A stretch of DNA of 5,990 nucleotides from contig DJQG01000074.1 in NCBI GenBank assembly GCA_002438685.1, forward strand, positions 1 to 5,990. The letters run 5' to 3'. This document shows positions 1 through 5,809 of this stretch, piece by piece. Below the pieces are notes generated by a model that saw only the letters and a program-made list of their open reading frames with translations, searched no databases and was not told the DNA's origin. The position numbers and the translations under genes are program-made. Source of the stretch: Ruminococcaceae bacterium UBA6392. Its GTDB lineage: Bacteria > Bacillota > Clostridia > Oscillospirales > Acutalibacteraceae. Numbering within the stretch: the first letter of the stretch is position 1; each line of letters starts with the position of its first letter.

Positions 1-117
<117 letters not shown>

Positions 118-160
118 TTCGGAGCGATTTTTGTATGACCGCTCTCTCAAGTGCTCGACT

Positions 161-189
161 ATAATACAACATCCCGCGACAAAAGTCAA
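161..189 (-). promoter_or_regulatory. Promoter of the 5S rRNA gene
   Basis: On the minus strand the -35 box TTGACT (189 to 184) and -10 box TATTAT (166 to 161) are separated by exactly 17 nt, a near-consensus housekeeping sigma promoter. Transcription should start near position 154, leaving a leader of about 37 nt before the mature 5S. That leader holds a small inverted repeat, GAGCG/CGCTC (122-126 and 140-144). The assignment is from sequence match and position; no transcript end is known. Confidence 0.85.
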
Positions 190-190
190 G

Positions 191-216
191 GGATTTTTTC
201 AAACTTTTTTAAAAAA
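191..216 (-). promoter_or_regulatory. UP-element-like A/T tract upstream of the 5S promoter
   Basis: Directly upstream of the -35 box lie runs of T and A, including an 8-bp inverted repeat GATTTTTT/AAAAAATC (192-199 and 211-218) and two copies of AAACTTTTTT (201-210 and 221-230). Phased A/T tracts at about -40 to -60 are the known binding site of the RNA polymerase alpha C-terminal domain at rRNA promoters, so an UP element is the likely role. The tract runs into the last codons of the flavin reductase gene. Confidence 0.55.
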
Positions 217-218
217 TC

Positions 219-722
219 TTAAACTTTTTTGCACACTTCGGTTATCTCGCCAATATAAGCTCGGTGATAGTCGCCGTTATGGTAGTTTTTCTCTATCTCG
301 GGCGTCAAGAACTTCGACGGATCCATATCGGAGAAAGCTATCTTTTTGCAGGCTATAATTAAATTTGCCTCTTCAAATGCCGCGCTCCCGCCGAGCTCTA
401 CAGCAGTCAGATTGCACTCTTTAGCCTTATCGCAGTCGCGCCCGCTCTTTGCGCCGCAGAAAGAGAGCGCCTTTTTATATTCGCCGCTAAAAAACGAGAG
501 CGTAAAATTGCCGTACTTCTCCATGAATTCATATGTGTATCTCTGCGGGCGCACGAAGACCGCGACAACATCCTTGCCCCACAGCTCGCCTACCATGCCC
601 CAGCTGACGGTCATCGTGTTGTAATCGTCCGCTTTTCCGGCGGTCAGCAGCGCCCAATCGTCCCTGATAAGGCGCGTGAAGCTGTCTTTTATATCGCAGA
701 TATCAATTTTTTCAAAGCTCAT
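219..722 (-). CDS. Flavin reductase-like FMN-binding protein (flavoredoxin type)
   Basis: This 167-residue protein matches the flavin reductase-like FMN-binding split-barrel family, in the short form common in Clostridia. Visible family signatures are NTMTVSWG (residues 35-42), RPQRYTYEF (58-66), SGRDCDK (93-99) and GDYHRAYIGEI (150-160); the first two lie in the part of the barrel that holds the FMN phosphate and isoalloxazine ring. Members bind FMN and act as cytoplasmic electron carriers or NAD(P)H:flavin reductases; the physiological partner here is unknown. The ATG at 722 is preceded by AAGGGG (735 to 730) with a 7-nt spacer, which supports this start. There is no signal peptide or membrane segment. 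Cysteines occur at residues 9, 89, 97, 103, 125 and 164 but form no obvious cluster motif. The gene is co-directional with the 5S gene, and I see no GC-rich terminator between them. Family assignment is firm; the exact reaction is not. Confidence 0.88.
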   Translation of the reverse strand: MSFEKIDICDIKDSFTRLIRDDWALLTAGKADDYNTMTVSWGMVGELWGKDVVAVFVRPQRYTYEFMEKYGNFTLSFFSGEYKKALSFCGAKSGRDCDKAKECNLTAVELGGSAAFEEANLIIACKKIAFSDMDPSKFLTPEIEKNYHNGDYHRAYIGEITEVCKKV

Positions 723-759
723 GCAAATACCCCTTTTCTCGCTTGATTCTTCTCTGTAA

Positions 760-788
760 TTGACCGAAGTTTAGAAATATGTTATACT
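760..788 (+). promoter_or_regulatory. Promoter of the TIM-barrel gene
   Basis: TTGACC (760-765) and TATACT (783-788) are 17 nt apart, each matching the housekeeping consensus at five of six positions. A second possible -10 box, TATAAT, lies 11 bp further on (794-799) with a weaker -35 candidate TTTAGA (770-775) and an 18-nt spacer. Transcription would start near 795 or 806, giving a leader of roughly 135-145 nt. The region lies between divergent genes. On the opposite strand, a weak candidate TTGTAA-17-CATATT, overlapping the same AT-rich DNA, could drive the flavin reductase. Confidence 0.75.
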
Positions 789-830
789 TATGTTATAATT
801 ACAAATAATAGAAATTCAATTAACATAAAC

Positions 831-913
831 GGCGCGTTTGGAAAAATCTGCGGTTCCCGCACATATATTATATGCCGCTTTTTGCGCAATGCAAGATTTT
901 TCTTTGCGGCGCC
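831..913 (+). other. Potentially structured 5' leader of the TIM-barrel gene
   Basis: Between the promoter and the start codon are nested inverted repeats. GGCGC (831-835) pairs with GCGCC (909-913). GAAAAATCT (841-849) pairs perfectly with AGATTTTTC (894-902). GCGG (850-853) can pair with CCGC (875-878), enclosing a CATA/TATG hairpin (862-865 and 871-874). An alternative pairing GCCGC (874-878) with GCGGC (906-910) would compete. I recognise no known riboswitch consensus. Pairing was done by eye, so the fold is a hypothesis. Confidence 0.4.
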
Positions 914-920
914 GGATGAA

Positions 921-930
921 AGAGAAAGGA
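921..930 (+). promoter_or_regulatory. Ribosome binding site that fixes the start of the TIM-barrel gene
   Basis: AGAGAAAGGA ends 9 nt before the ATG at 940. It favours this start over the in-frame TTG at 838 and ATG at 916, neither of which has a usable Shine-Dalgarno sequence. Confidence 0.7.
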
Positions 931-939
931 ATTGATGTT

Positions 940-1623
940 ATGCCGGAGCAGAACATACCGGAGATCAAGGGAAGTCTCAGAGACTTCATGCTCAAAGTTC
1001 CAGAGCCAATCTATCGCTGCAGCGGAATCAAAATACTCGGCAGACGGATTAAGTCGGTGCTTTTTTCGACCGACGCGAGCATCATCAGAAACACTAACGC
1101 GGACGCAGTCATCGCAGTCTATCCGTTCACCCCTCAGCCCGTGATAACCCAGGCTGTCATGGTAGCGGCGGATGTGCCGGTCTTTGTCGGAGTCGGCGGC
1201 GGACTGACTCAGGGTCACAGAGTCGTCAACCTCGCCCTGCACGCCGAGTTTCAGGGCGCGATAGGCGTTGTCGTCAACGCGCCGACGAGAAACGAGACGA
1301 TAAAAGAGCTGCACAGAACTATAGACGTGCCGATAGTTGTCACCGTGCTCAGCGAGGACGAGGACATTCAGGGGCGCATCGACGCGGGCGTCAGCATCCT
1401 GAACATATCAGCAGCCGGCAGAACGCCGCAGGTCGTGCGCAGCATCAGGGAGCGTTTCCCGGATATTCCGATAATCGCGACCGGAGGTCCGACGGAGGAG
1501 AGCATACTCGCCACCGTCGAAGCGGGAGCGAACGCGATAACCTGGACTCCCCCGTCAAACGGCGATGTGTTCAAAGATATTATGGACAAGTACCGCCACG
1601 GCGAACCCCACCCGGATTTTTAA
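940..1623 (+). CDS. Uncharacterised TIM-barrel-like protein with a phosphate-binding loop
   Basis: The protein is 227 residues from the ATG at 940. Its layout looks like a small phosphate-binding beta/alpha barrel. Alternating hydrophobic strands (DAVIAVYPF 55-63, VPVFVGVGGG 79-88, GAIGVVVNAP 106-115, VPIVVTVLS 130-138, GVSILNIS 150-157, IPIIATGG 176-183, ANAITWTP 197-204) are separated by helices. The sequence IIATGGPTEESI (178-189) followed by EAGANAI (194-200) resembles the C-terminal phosphate-binding segment of ThiE-, KDPG-aldolase- and NanE-type barrels. A glycine-rich strand-loop, GVGGGLTQGHR (84-94), is also distinctive. Databases often call such clostridial proteins 'hydrolase', but I know of no proven reaction and give none. 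It is probably cytoplasmic: no signal peptide or membrane helix is seen. The gene is monocistronic, with its own promoter, a long leader and a terminator 6 bp after the stop. The gene call is firm; the fold is inference. Confidence 0.85.
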   Translation: MPEQNIPEIKGSLRDFMLKVPEPIYRCSGIKILGRRIKSVLFSTDASIIRNTNADAVIAVYPFTPQPVITQAVMVAADVPVFVGVGGGLTQGHRVVNLALHAEFQGAIGVVVNAPTRNETIKELHRTIDVPIVVTVLSEDEDIQGRIDAGVSILNISAAGRTPQVVRSIRERFPDIPIIATGGPTEESILATVEAGANAITWTPPSNGDVFKDIMDKYRHGEPHPDF

Positions 1624-1629
1624 TCGAAT

Positions 1630-1670
1630 CAGCCGCCCGGAGAGATACTTCGGGCGGCTGTTTTATTTTG
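1630..1670 (+). terminator. Intrinsic terminator of the TIM-barrel gene
   Basis: A perfect 10-bp GC-rich stem, CAGCCGCCCG (1630-1639) with CGGGCGGCTG (1651-1660), carries an 11-nt loop and is followed at once by TTTTATTTTG. It starts 6 bp after the stop codon. This is a textbook Rho-independent terminator in the plus direction. Confidence 0.93.
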
Positions 1671-1696
1671 CATGACCCAGTACAACTAAAACAAAC

Positions 1697-1725
1697 CGCC
1701 GTCGGAGCTTATATCTCCGGCGGCG
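1697..1725 (-). terminator. Intrinsic terminator of the three-gene minus-strand operon
   Basis: An 11-position stem (1697-1707 with 1715-1725) has a 7-nt loop. On the minus strand it starts 10 bp after the stop of the small helical protein gene and is followed by a T-rich stretch, GTTTGTTTTAGTTG (1696 to 1683). At 1702/1720 the pair is A-C in the minus-strand RNA but G-U in the plus-strand RNA, and T-rich DNA also follows on the plus side, so it may work in both directions as a backup for the convergent gene. Confidence 0.8.
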
Positions 1726-1735
1726 ATATTTTATG

Positions 1736-2149
1736 TTATTTTGCTTTTAATCGGCTGAGAACACTTTCGACACGGTCGATGGTTTTGTTCACCTGATCCC
1801 TCGCGTTGTTTATCCTGTCCTGCATAACAAAATCGGCAAAGGTGCTGTCCACGAACCAGTCGGCAAAGGAGAAAAAGCCGTCAGTTTTTATTCCGAGGTC
1901 TTTGAAGCCTTCCACATCACGAAGCTCCTTGCCGAATCCCGCGAGATCTCTCTTCGCCTGCTCCATGTAGGCGTTCGCGTCGTCCATCTTCGAACGTTTG
2001 ATAAGCGACGAGACAATACCGCCGCCGAGTATATCCACGACTCCCCAGCTCTTCGCTTCGTCAAGCTTACTTTTTGCGCTTTTGAGGCTCGCAAGCGCAC
2101 GTTCGCCTGCATTGACAGCCTCGCGTTTTTCTTTCTCAAGGTCGTACAT
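1736..2149 (-). CDS. Small helical protein of unknown function
   Basis: This 137-residue protein is rich in Lys, Glu, Asp and Ala, with heptad-like helices at about residues 1-34, 53-80 and 108-137. A central conserved-looking segment, SWGVVDILGGGIVSSLIK (34-51), has a glycine triplet and then MDDANAYMEQAKRDL (55-69). Similar W-G-x-x-D-x-x-G-G-G motifs with following helices occur, as I recall, in unnamed hypothetical proteins of diverse bacteria, but I cannot name a family. The hydrophobic stretch is too short and too interrupted to be a clear membrane anchor, and no signal peptide is present. GGAGGT (2160 to 2155) lies 5 nt before the ATG at 2149, so I reject the upstream starts at 2173 (ATG) and 2176 (TTG), which lie ahead of that site. 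It follows truB by 39 nt with no terminator between, so it should be the last gene of that operon. Function is unknown. Confidence 0.8.
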   Translation of the reverse strand: MYDLEKEKREAVNAGERALASLKSAKSKLDEAKSWGVVDILGGGIVSSLIKRSKMDDANAYMEQAKRDLAGFGKELRDVEGFKDLGIKTDGFFSFADWFVDSTFADFVMQDRINNARDQVNKTIDRVESVLSRLKAK

Positions 2150-2154
2150 ACGAC

Positions 2155-2160
2155 ACCTCC
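2155..2160 (-). promoter_or_regulatory. Ribosome binding site that fixes the start of the small helical protein
   Basis: GGAGGT on the minus strand, 5 nt ahead of the ATG at 2149, is the strongest Shine-Dalgarno match seen in the window and excludes the two in-frame start codons upstream of it. Confidence 0.8.
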
Positions 2161-2188
2161 CATCGGCAGACATCAAATATATCAGCCG

Positions 2189-3082
2189 TTATTTTATCAG
2201 CAGTCTTTTTACTTTTATCTCGCCGTCCGCTACTTCGCCCATGCCGAGAAATTCGTTTCCCGGCGCAATGACGCGCACAAGCTCGTTTTCCTGCGGGGCT
2301 TTGAGATAGAGCCGTTCAAGGCTCAGCTCGCCGCCGTTTCTGAATCTCCGCGCCTGCGGCTCGGTGACGGTCACAAATCTGTAAGGGGCGAGAGCCTGCT
2401 CGATCGGGATAATTTTTTCTTCGATTTTGCCGCTCTGCGCGAGTTCCGCGAGCTCATCGAGAGTTATGCATCCGTCTATCGGGAACCCGTTTGCCTTTGT
2501 GCGGCGCAGCGCCGTCATGACGGCTCCGCAGCCGAGCTTTTCGCCAATATCGGCGACGAGCGAACGGATATATGTGCCCGCCGAGCACTCGACGGATATT
2601 GTATATTCGCCGTTTTTTTCGTCGCAGTCAATAAGTGATATTGAAGAAATAGTAACAGTCCTGCTCTCGCGCTCGACTTCTATCCCCTGCCGCGCGAGTT
2701 TATATAATCTCACACCGTTTTGCGAGATAGCGGAATACATCGGCGGCACCTGCTCTATCGTGCCCGAAAAGCTCTGCAATGCGGATTCAAAATCCGCGCG
2801 CGAGGCGTTTACATCCCGCGTTTCGAGCACTTCGCCGGTGATATCGAGCGTGTCGGTAACAGTGCCGAGCCTCAAAGATGCGATATACGCCTTGTCGTGC
2901 GACGGGAGCAGTTCGCAAAAGCGGGTCGCTCCGCCGAGCAGAACGGGCAGAACGCCTGTCGCCATGGGGTCGAGCGTCCCGGTGTGCCCGGTCTTTTTGA
3001 CGCCCGTCATCCGGCGGACACGCGCCGCCGCAACGAACGAGGTCATGCCCTCGGGCTTGTCAATGAGCAGAATCCCTGTCAT
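2189..3082 (-). CDS. truB: tRNA pseudouridine(55) synthase TruB
   Basis: TruB converts uridine 55 in the T-loop of tRNAs to pseudouridine in the cytoplasm. The 297-residue length is normal for the bacterial enzyme. The N-terminal catalytic domain opens with GILLIDKPEGMTSF (3-16). It carries the hallmark HTGTLDPMATGVLP (33-46), in which Asp38 is the catalytic nucleophile by family knowledge. Further TruB landmarks are KAYIA (64-68), VPPMYSAIS (112-120), RLYKLAR (125-131) and SAGTYIRSL (167-175). The C-terminal part, from about residue 235, looks like the PUA-type RNA-binding domain of Firmicute TruB. GGAG (3092 to 3089) stands 6 nt before the ATG, just inside the 14-nt gap after the glycosyltransferase stop codon, so translation of the two may be partly coupled. 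The context is atypical: truB usually lies with rbfA, infB or ribF, and none of these is visible here. Confidence 0.97.
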   Translation of the reverse strand: MTGILLIDKPEGMTSFVAAARVRRMTGVKKTGHTGTLDPMATGVLPVLLGGATRFCELLPSHDKAYIASLRLGTVTDTLDITGEVLETRDVNASRADFESALQSFSGTIEQVPPMYSAISQNGVRLYKLARQGIEVERESRTVTISSISLIDCDEKNGEYTISVECSAGTYIRSLVADIGEKLGCGAVMTALRRTKANGFPIDGCITLDELAELAQSGKIEEKIIPIEQALAPYRFVTVTEPQARRFRNGGELSLERLYLKAPQENELVRVIAPGNEFLGMGEVADGEIKVKRLLIK

Positions 3083-3096
3083 GTTTTTCTCCGTTT

Positions 3097-5739
3097 TCAG
3101 TCGTTTATCATTGCGTCATAGAGCCTGTCGCAGCAGTGGTCGTCTCTGTAGAGGAAGAAATCCTTCATGCGCGAGGCATAGGGCTCCTGCGGCGCAAAGC
3201 CGTTGTTTATATATTCTTCGAGATGGTCGAGCAGAGTGTCGGCATCCTGCGAGAACGGTCCGAAGCCGTTTTCGAGCGGCAGGTCGAGCTGCCTGTAGTT
3301 ATGCGACACGCCCGCCAAAAACAGCTCATAGTCCGGCACGAAATAGAGCACGGGGCAGTTGAGATAGACGGAATCGAAAACTATCGAAGAATAGTCGGTT
3401 ATCATCAGCCTGTACTCGTCTATATTCGTGTCGAAATTGTCCGTGCAGACTCTGTCGTTCTTTATATCAAACAGATGGTTATAGCATTTGAATATCGGAT
3501 GGTTCTTGAAATCGAGATAGAGATCGTTTTTCTCGAGCATGTCGTGCAATCTCTCGGAATTGAGGAACGCCGAGACCTGCTTGAAGAAATCGGACTCCAT
3601 GAAAACCTCGGGCAGCTCCTCGCGCTCATTGTTGACAAGCGCACCGATAAGATTGCTGCGCCACGATGGTGAAAACACAATTCTATTTTTCTTTTTGCCG
3701 CTGGGCTCCATGCTGTCATATCGCGGCATGCAGCTCTTTATCAGCTCGCGCTCCGCAAAGCCGTAGTTCTTCTGGAAGTTCTCTATCTCGAAGCCGCTCG
3801 AAACTACGACTCGGTCTATGGGACAGCGTTCCTTGTCATAGAGGTTTTTGAGCGTTGCATGAAGTATACCATGCTGCAAATAAATCAGTTCGTATTTCGT
3901 AAGATCGGAATACCACTTCATTGGACCCGCTCCAAAAGGCGAGACATTCGAGAGATTCGAGAACGATGTGATTAGCTTGTCGCAGTTGAAATACAGCTGC
4001 TTATGAAGCTTCGAATGGAACATCACAACGTTCTTTTTCTCCTCGGGAGTGAAGCGCTCGTCGAGTTTGCCGCGGTCGCAGTCGTTGAGGATATAATAGC
4101 GCTTAACGCCGTCTTTTTTGGAGAAATCGTGCTTGAACTGATCGTATGCGTTGTCAAACACACCGTAGCGGTCAAGATAGAGCCATATGGGATCGCTGCC
4201 TTTAAAAGTCAGCGCAAGCAGACGGTTGTAGATTATACGCAGATTAATATGCGCATAGTACGCCGCATTATAGAGCAACGCGGCAATTCGCAACGGCAGG
4301 TGTTTCAATTTATTTATGTTTTTGACAACCTTGAAAACACCTTTGTGCTCCTTTATGCAAATATCACCAATAAAATATGTGTTCAGCCGCTTTTGGCTTG
4401 TGAAATGCGCAAACGGACTAAAGAAGCAGCTGTTCTCATATTTTATTCCGTTTATAACGGTCTCAAAGGAAAATTCATTTGTTTTCTTGATATCAACATC
4501 AACTTTGAATCTCCAAAAGATTGCGACTTTGATGCCGTTTCTGAAATGTTCGTGTTCTGAGTGAGTAAGCTCTAATTTTTTCTTTTTTCCGCCTTCTACA
4601 ATGTAAAGTTCAGGCTTACCGCAATAAGAAAGAACCGGTGATTTGAGAAATCCGTCAATGGAAATTCTTTCATTCATGACAAAAAAATGATTTATAACCG
4701 CAGTTATGCTTTTCTCTGTATAAAAAGGTTCGCCGTTAAATATAAGAGCTGCTTCTCCGTCGCGGAACTCCGGCTTGAGCGAATCGCTCTGCTTAAGTTT
4801 GATCAGATATGTTTTATAATATATATTAAGAGACGGCGAATTGAGTATTGTATCATCGTCAACTTTTTTTATCAGGGCAATCAGTCGGTTTACCGCACGC
4901 TCAAAATTCACCTTATCATAATGATACGGGAGCAAAATATCCGCAAGGCTTTTCCAGTTAAGGTCATGAAGATAAAAGCTTTGAAGATATTTAGGTACGG
5001 TTCCGTCTTTATACCAACCAAACAGTTCTTCCCACATTGAAATGGTATCTTCAAATATAAAGTACGCCTTGTTTCTTGCGCCGGTTGCACTCGTTGCTCT
5101 TCTGAAATACCTATATTCAGGTCCCTGGCAAAATCCGATCGTCAGCTTTTCGGAAAGCGTCGTAAAGCAGTATTTCTGATCCTCGTGAAAACGCAGCGTT
5201 GTATCAAAGAGAATGTTATTTCCTTTTCCTCTGTTCTTGACACATATATTCATAGTTGATTGCGCCGTGTAACAATAAGGGATCTCATTAAGATCGTATA
5301 CACCGCTTTTCTTAAGAAAAGTAAAGCGGTAATGCAGCGGAAACACTTTTTCCTCATTGTATGGAACTATCTTGTATGTCACGAGGTCAGTTTTGTCATA
5401 ATTTTTTTCGAAGAAATTATATATTTTGCTAAGAGTATCATTAGTAAGAGAATCATCCGCATCGAGGAATATGAGATACTTGCCCTCGGCGACCTCTATG
5501 CCCGCATTGCGTGCAGATGAGACCCCTTCATTTTCCTTAGGTATATATATAGTGTTGCAATTTTTTTCAGCAACCTCTTCACAGATTTTACCGCTGTTAT
5601 CCGTAGAACCATCATTAACAAGAATTATCTGAAAATGCTTTGCGGGCATAGTCTGCTTTTTAAGGCTTTCCACACATTTTTCAATATAGTCCTCGCAGTT
5701 ATAGACGGGGACAATGACGGACATCCTGTACTTAAACAT
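3097..5739 (-). CDS. Bifunctional GT2 glycosyltransferase / CDP-glycerol glycerophosphotransferase (TagF/TagB-like)
   Basis: This 880-residue protein joins two transferases. Residues 1 to about 230 form a family 2 GT-A glycosyltransferase with VIVPVYN (8-14), VNDGSTD (41-47), the metal-binding DADD (93-96) and a HED acidic motif (185-187) where the catalytic base is expected. Residues about 325-470 form a beta-rich middle region seen in related surface-polymer enzymes. Residues about 510-880 match the CDP-glycerol poly/glycerophosphotransferase family: LQHGI (621-625), FSPSWR (689-694), NHP (746-748) and TDYSSIVFDS (781-790). These place the His, His and Asp/Ser residues known to bind CDP-glycerol in TagF. 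The likely role is to add a sugar and phosphoglycerol to a teichoic-acid-like or other surface polymer at the inner membrane face. The sugar and acceptor are unknown. There is no transmembrane segment, as is usual for these peripheral enzymes. GAGGAG (5751 to 5746) stands 6 nt before the ATG. The first half of the gene is markedly AT-richer than the second. Confidence 0.93.
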   Translation of the reverse strand: MFKYRMSVIVPVYNCEDYIEKCVESLKKQTMPAKHFQIILVNDGSTDNSGKICEEVAEKNCNTIYIPKENEGVSSARNAGIEVAEGKYLIFLDADDSLTNDTLSKIYNFFEKNYDKTDLVTYKIVPYNEEKVFPLHYRFTFLKKSGVYDLNEIPYCYTAQSTMNICVKNRGKGNNILFDTTLRFHEDQKYCFTTLSEKLTIGFCQGPEYRYFRRATSATGARNKAYFIFEDTISMWEELFGWYKDGTVPKYLQSFYLHDLNWKSLADILLPYHYDKVNFERAVNRLIALIKKVDDDTILNSPSLNIYYKTYLIKLKQSDSLKPEFRDGEAALIFNGEPFYTEKSITAVINHFFVMNERISIDGFLKSPVLSYCGKPELYIVEGGKKKKLELTHSEHEHFRNGIKVAIFWRFKVDVDIKKTNEFSFETVINGIKYENSCFFSPFAHFTSQKRLNTYFIGDICIKEHKGVFKVVKNINKLKHLPLRIAALLYNAAYYAHINLRIIYNRLLALTFKGSDPIWLYLDRYGVFDNAYDQFKHDFSKKDGVKRYYILNDCDRGKLDERFTPEEKKNVVMFHSKLHKQLYFNCDKLITSFSNLSNVSPFGAGPMKWYSDLTKYELIYLQHGILHATLKNLYDKERCPIDRVVVSSGFEIENFQKNYGFAERELIKSCMPRYDSMEPSGKKKNRIVFSPSWRSNLIGALVNNEREELPEVFMESDFFKQVSAFLNSERLHDMLEKNDLYLDFKNHPIFKCYNHLFDIKNDRVCTDNFDTNIDEYRLMITDYSSIVFDSVYLNCPVLYFVPDYELFLAGVSHNYRQLDLPLENGFGPFSQDADTLLDHLEEYINNGFAPQEPYASRMKDFFLYRDDHCCDRLYDAMIND

Positions 5740-5758
5740 CTTATACTCCTCACATCAG

Positions 5759-5783
5759 AATATACAAAAATTGCCTGTATATT
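5759..5783. repeat. AT-rich inverted repeat over the start region of the operon promoter
   Basis: AATATACA (5759-5766) and TGTATATT (5776-5783) form a perfect 8-bp inverted repeat around a 9-bp centre. It overlaps three bases of the -10 box and the predicted transcription start. It could be an operator or a weak RNA hairpin; no T-run follows on the minus strand, so it is unlikely to be an efficient terminator for the M3 peptidase gene. Confidence 0.5.
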
Positions 5784-5809
5784 TTATCACATTTCGCGAT
5801 CTCTTTCAA
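5781..5809 (-). promoter_or_regulatory. Promoter of the glycosyltransferase-truB operon
   Basis: On the minus strand TTGAAA (5809 to 5804) and TAAAAT (5786 to 5781) are separated by 17 nt, each differing from consensus at one position. Start of transcription is expected near 5774, giving a leader of about 35 nt before the ATG at 5739. The -35 box overlaps the TGA stop of the upstream M3 peptidase gene. Confidence 0.75.

Noticed and set aside
192..218. AT-rich inverted repeat as a terminator for the flavin reductase gene
   Set aside because: The 8-bp stem is made almost wholly of A-T pairs and would be weak. Its position directly upstream of the 5S -35 box fits an UP element better.
838..939. 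N-terminal extension of the TIM-barrel protein from TTG at 838 or ATG at 916
   Set aside because: Neither start has a ribosome binding site. The ATG at 940 has AGAGAAAGGA at a good distance, and the extension overlaps inverted repeats that look like a leader RNA.
868..1314. Minus-strand open frame of 148 codons
   Set aside because: It is antisense to the TIM-barrel gene and has no recognisable protein features.
2150..2176. Longer N-terminus of the small helical protein, from TTG 2176 or ATG 2173
   Set aside because: The GGAGGT ribosome binding site lies inside that extension and points to the ATG at 2149.
2427..3362. Long plus-strand open frame of 311 codons
   Set aside because: It lies antisense to truB and to the end of the glycosyltransferase gene, both firmly identified. 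Its translation is Ser/Arg-rich and low in complexity, as expected of a shadow frame.
3136..4560. Plus-strand open frames at 3136-3672 and 4003-4560
   Set aside because: Both are antisense to the TagF-like half of the glycosyltransferase, whose catalytic motifs are intact; no promoter or ribosome binding site supports them.
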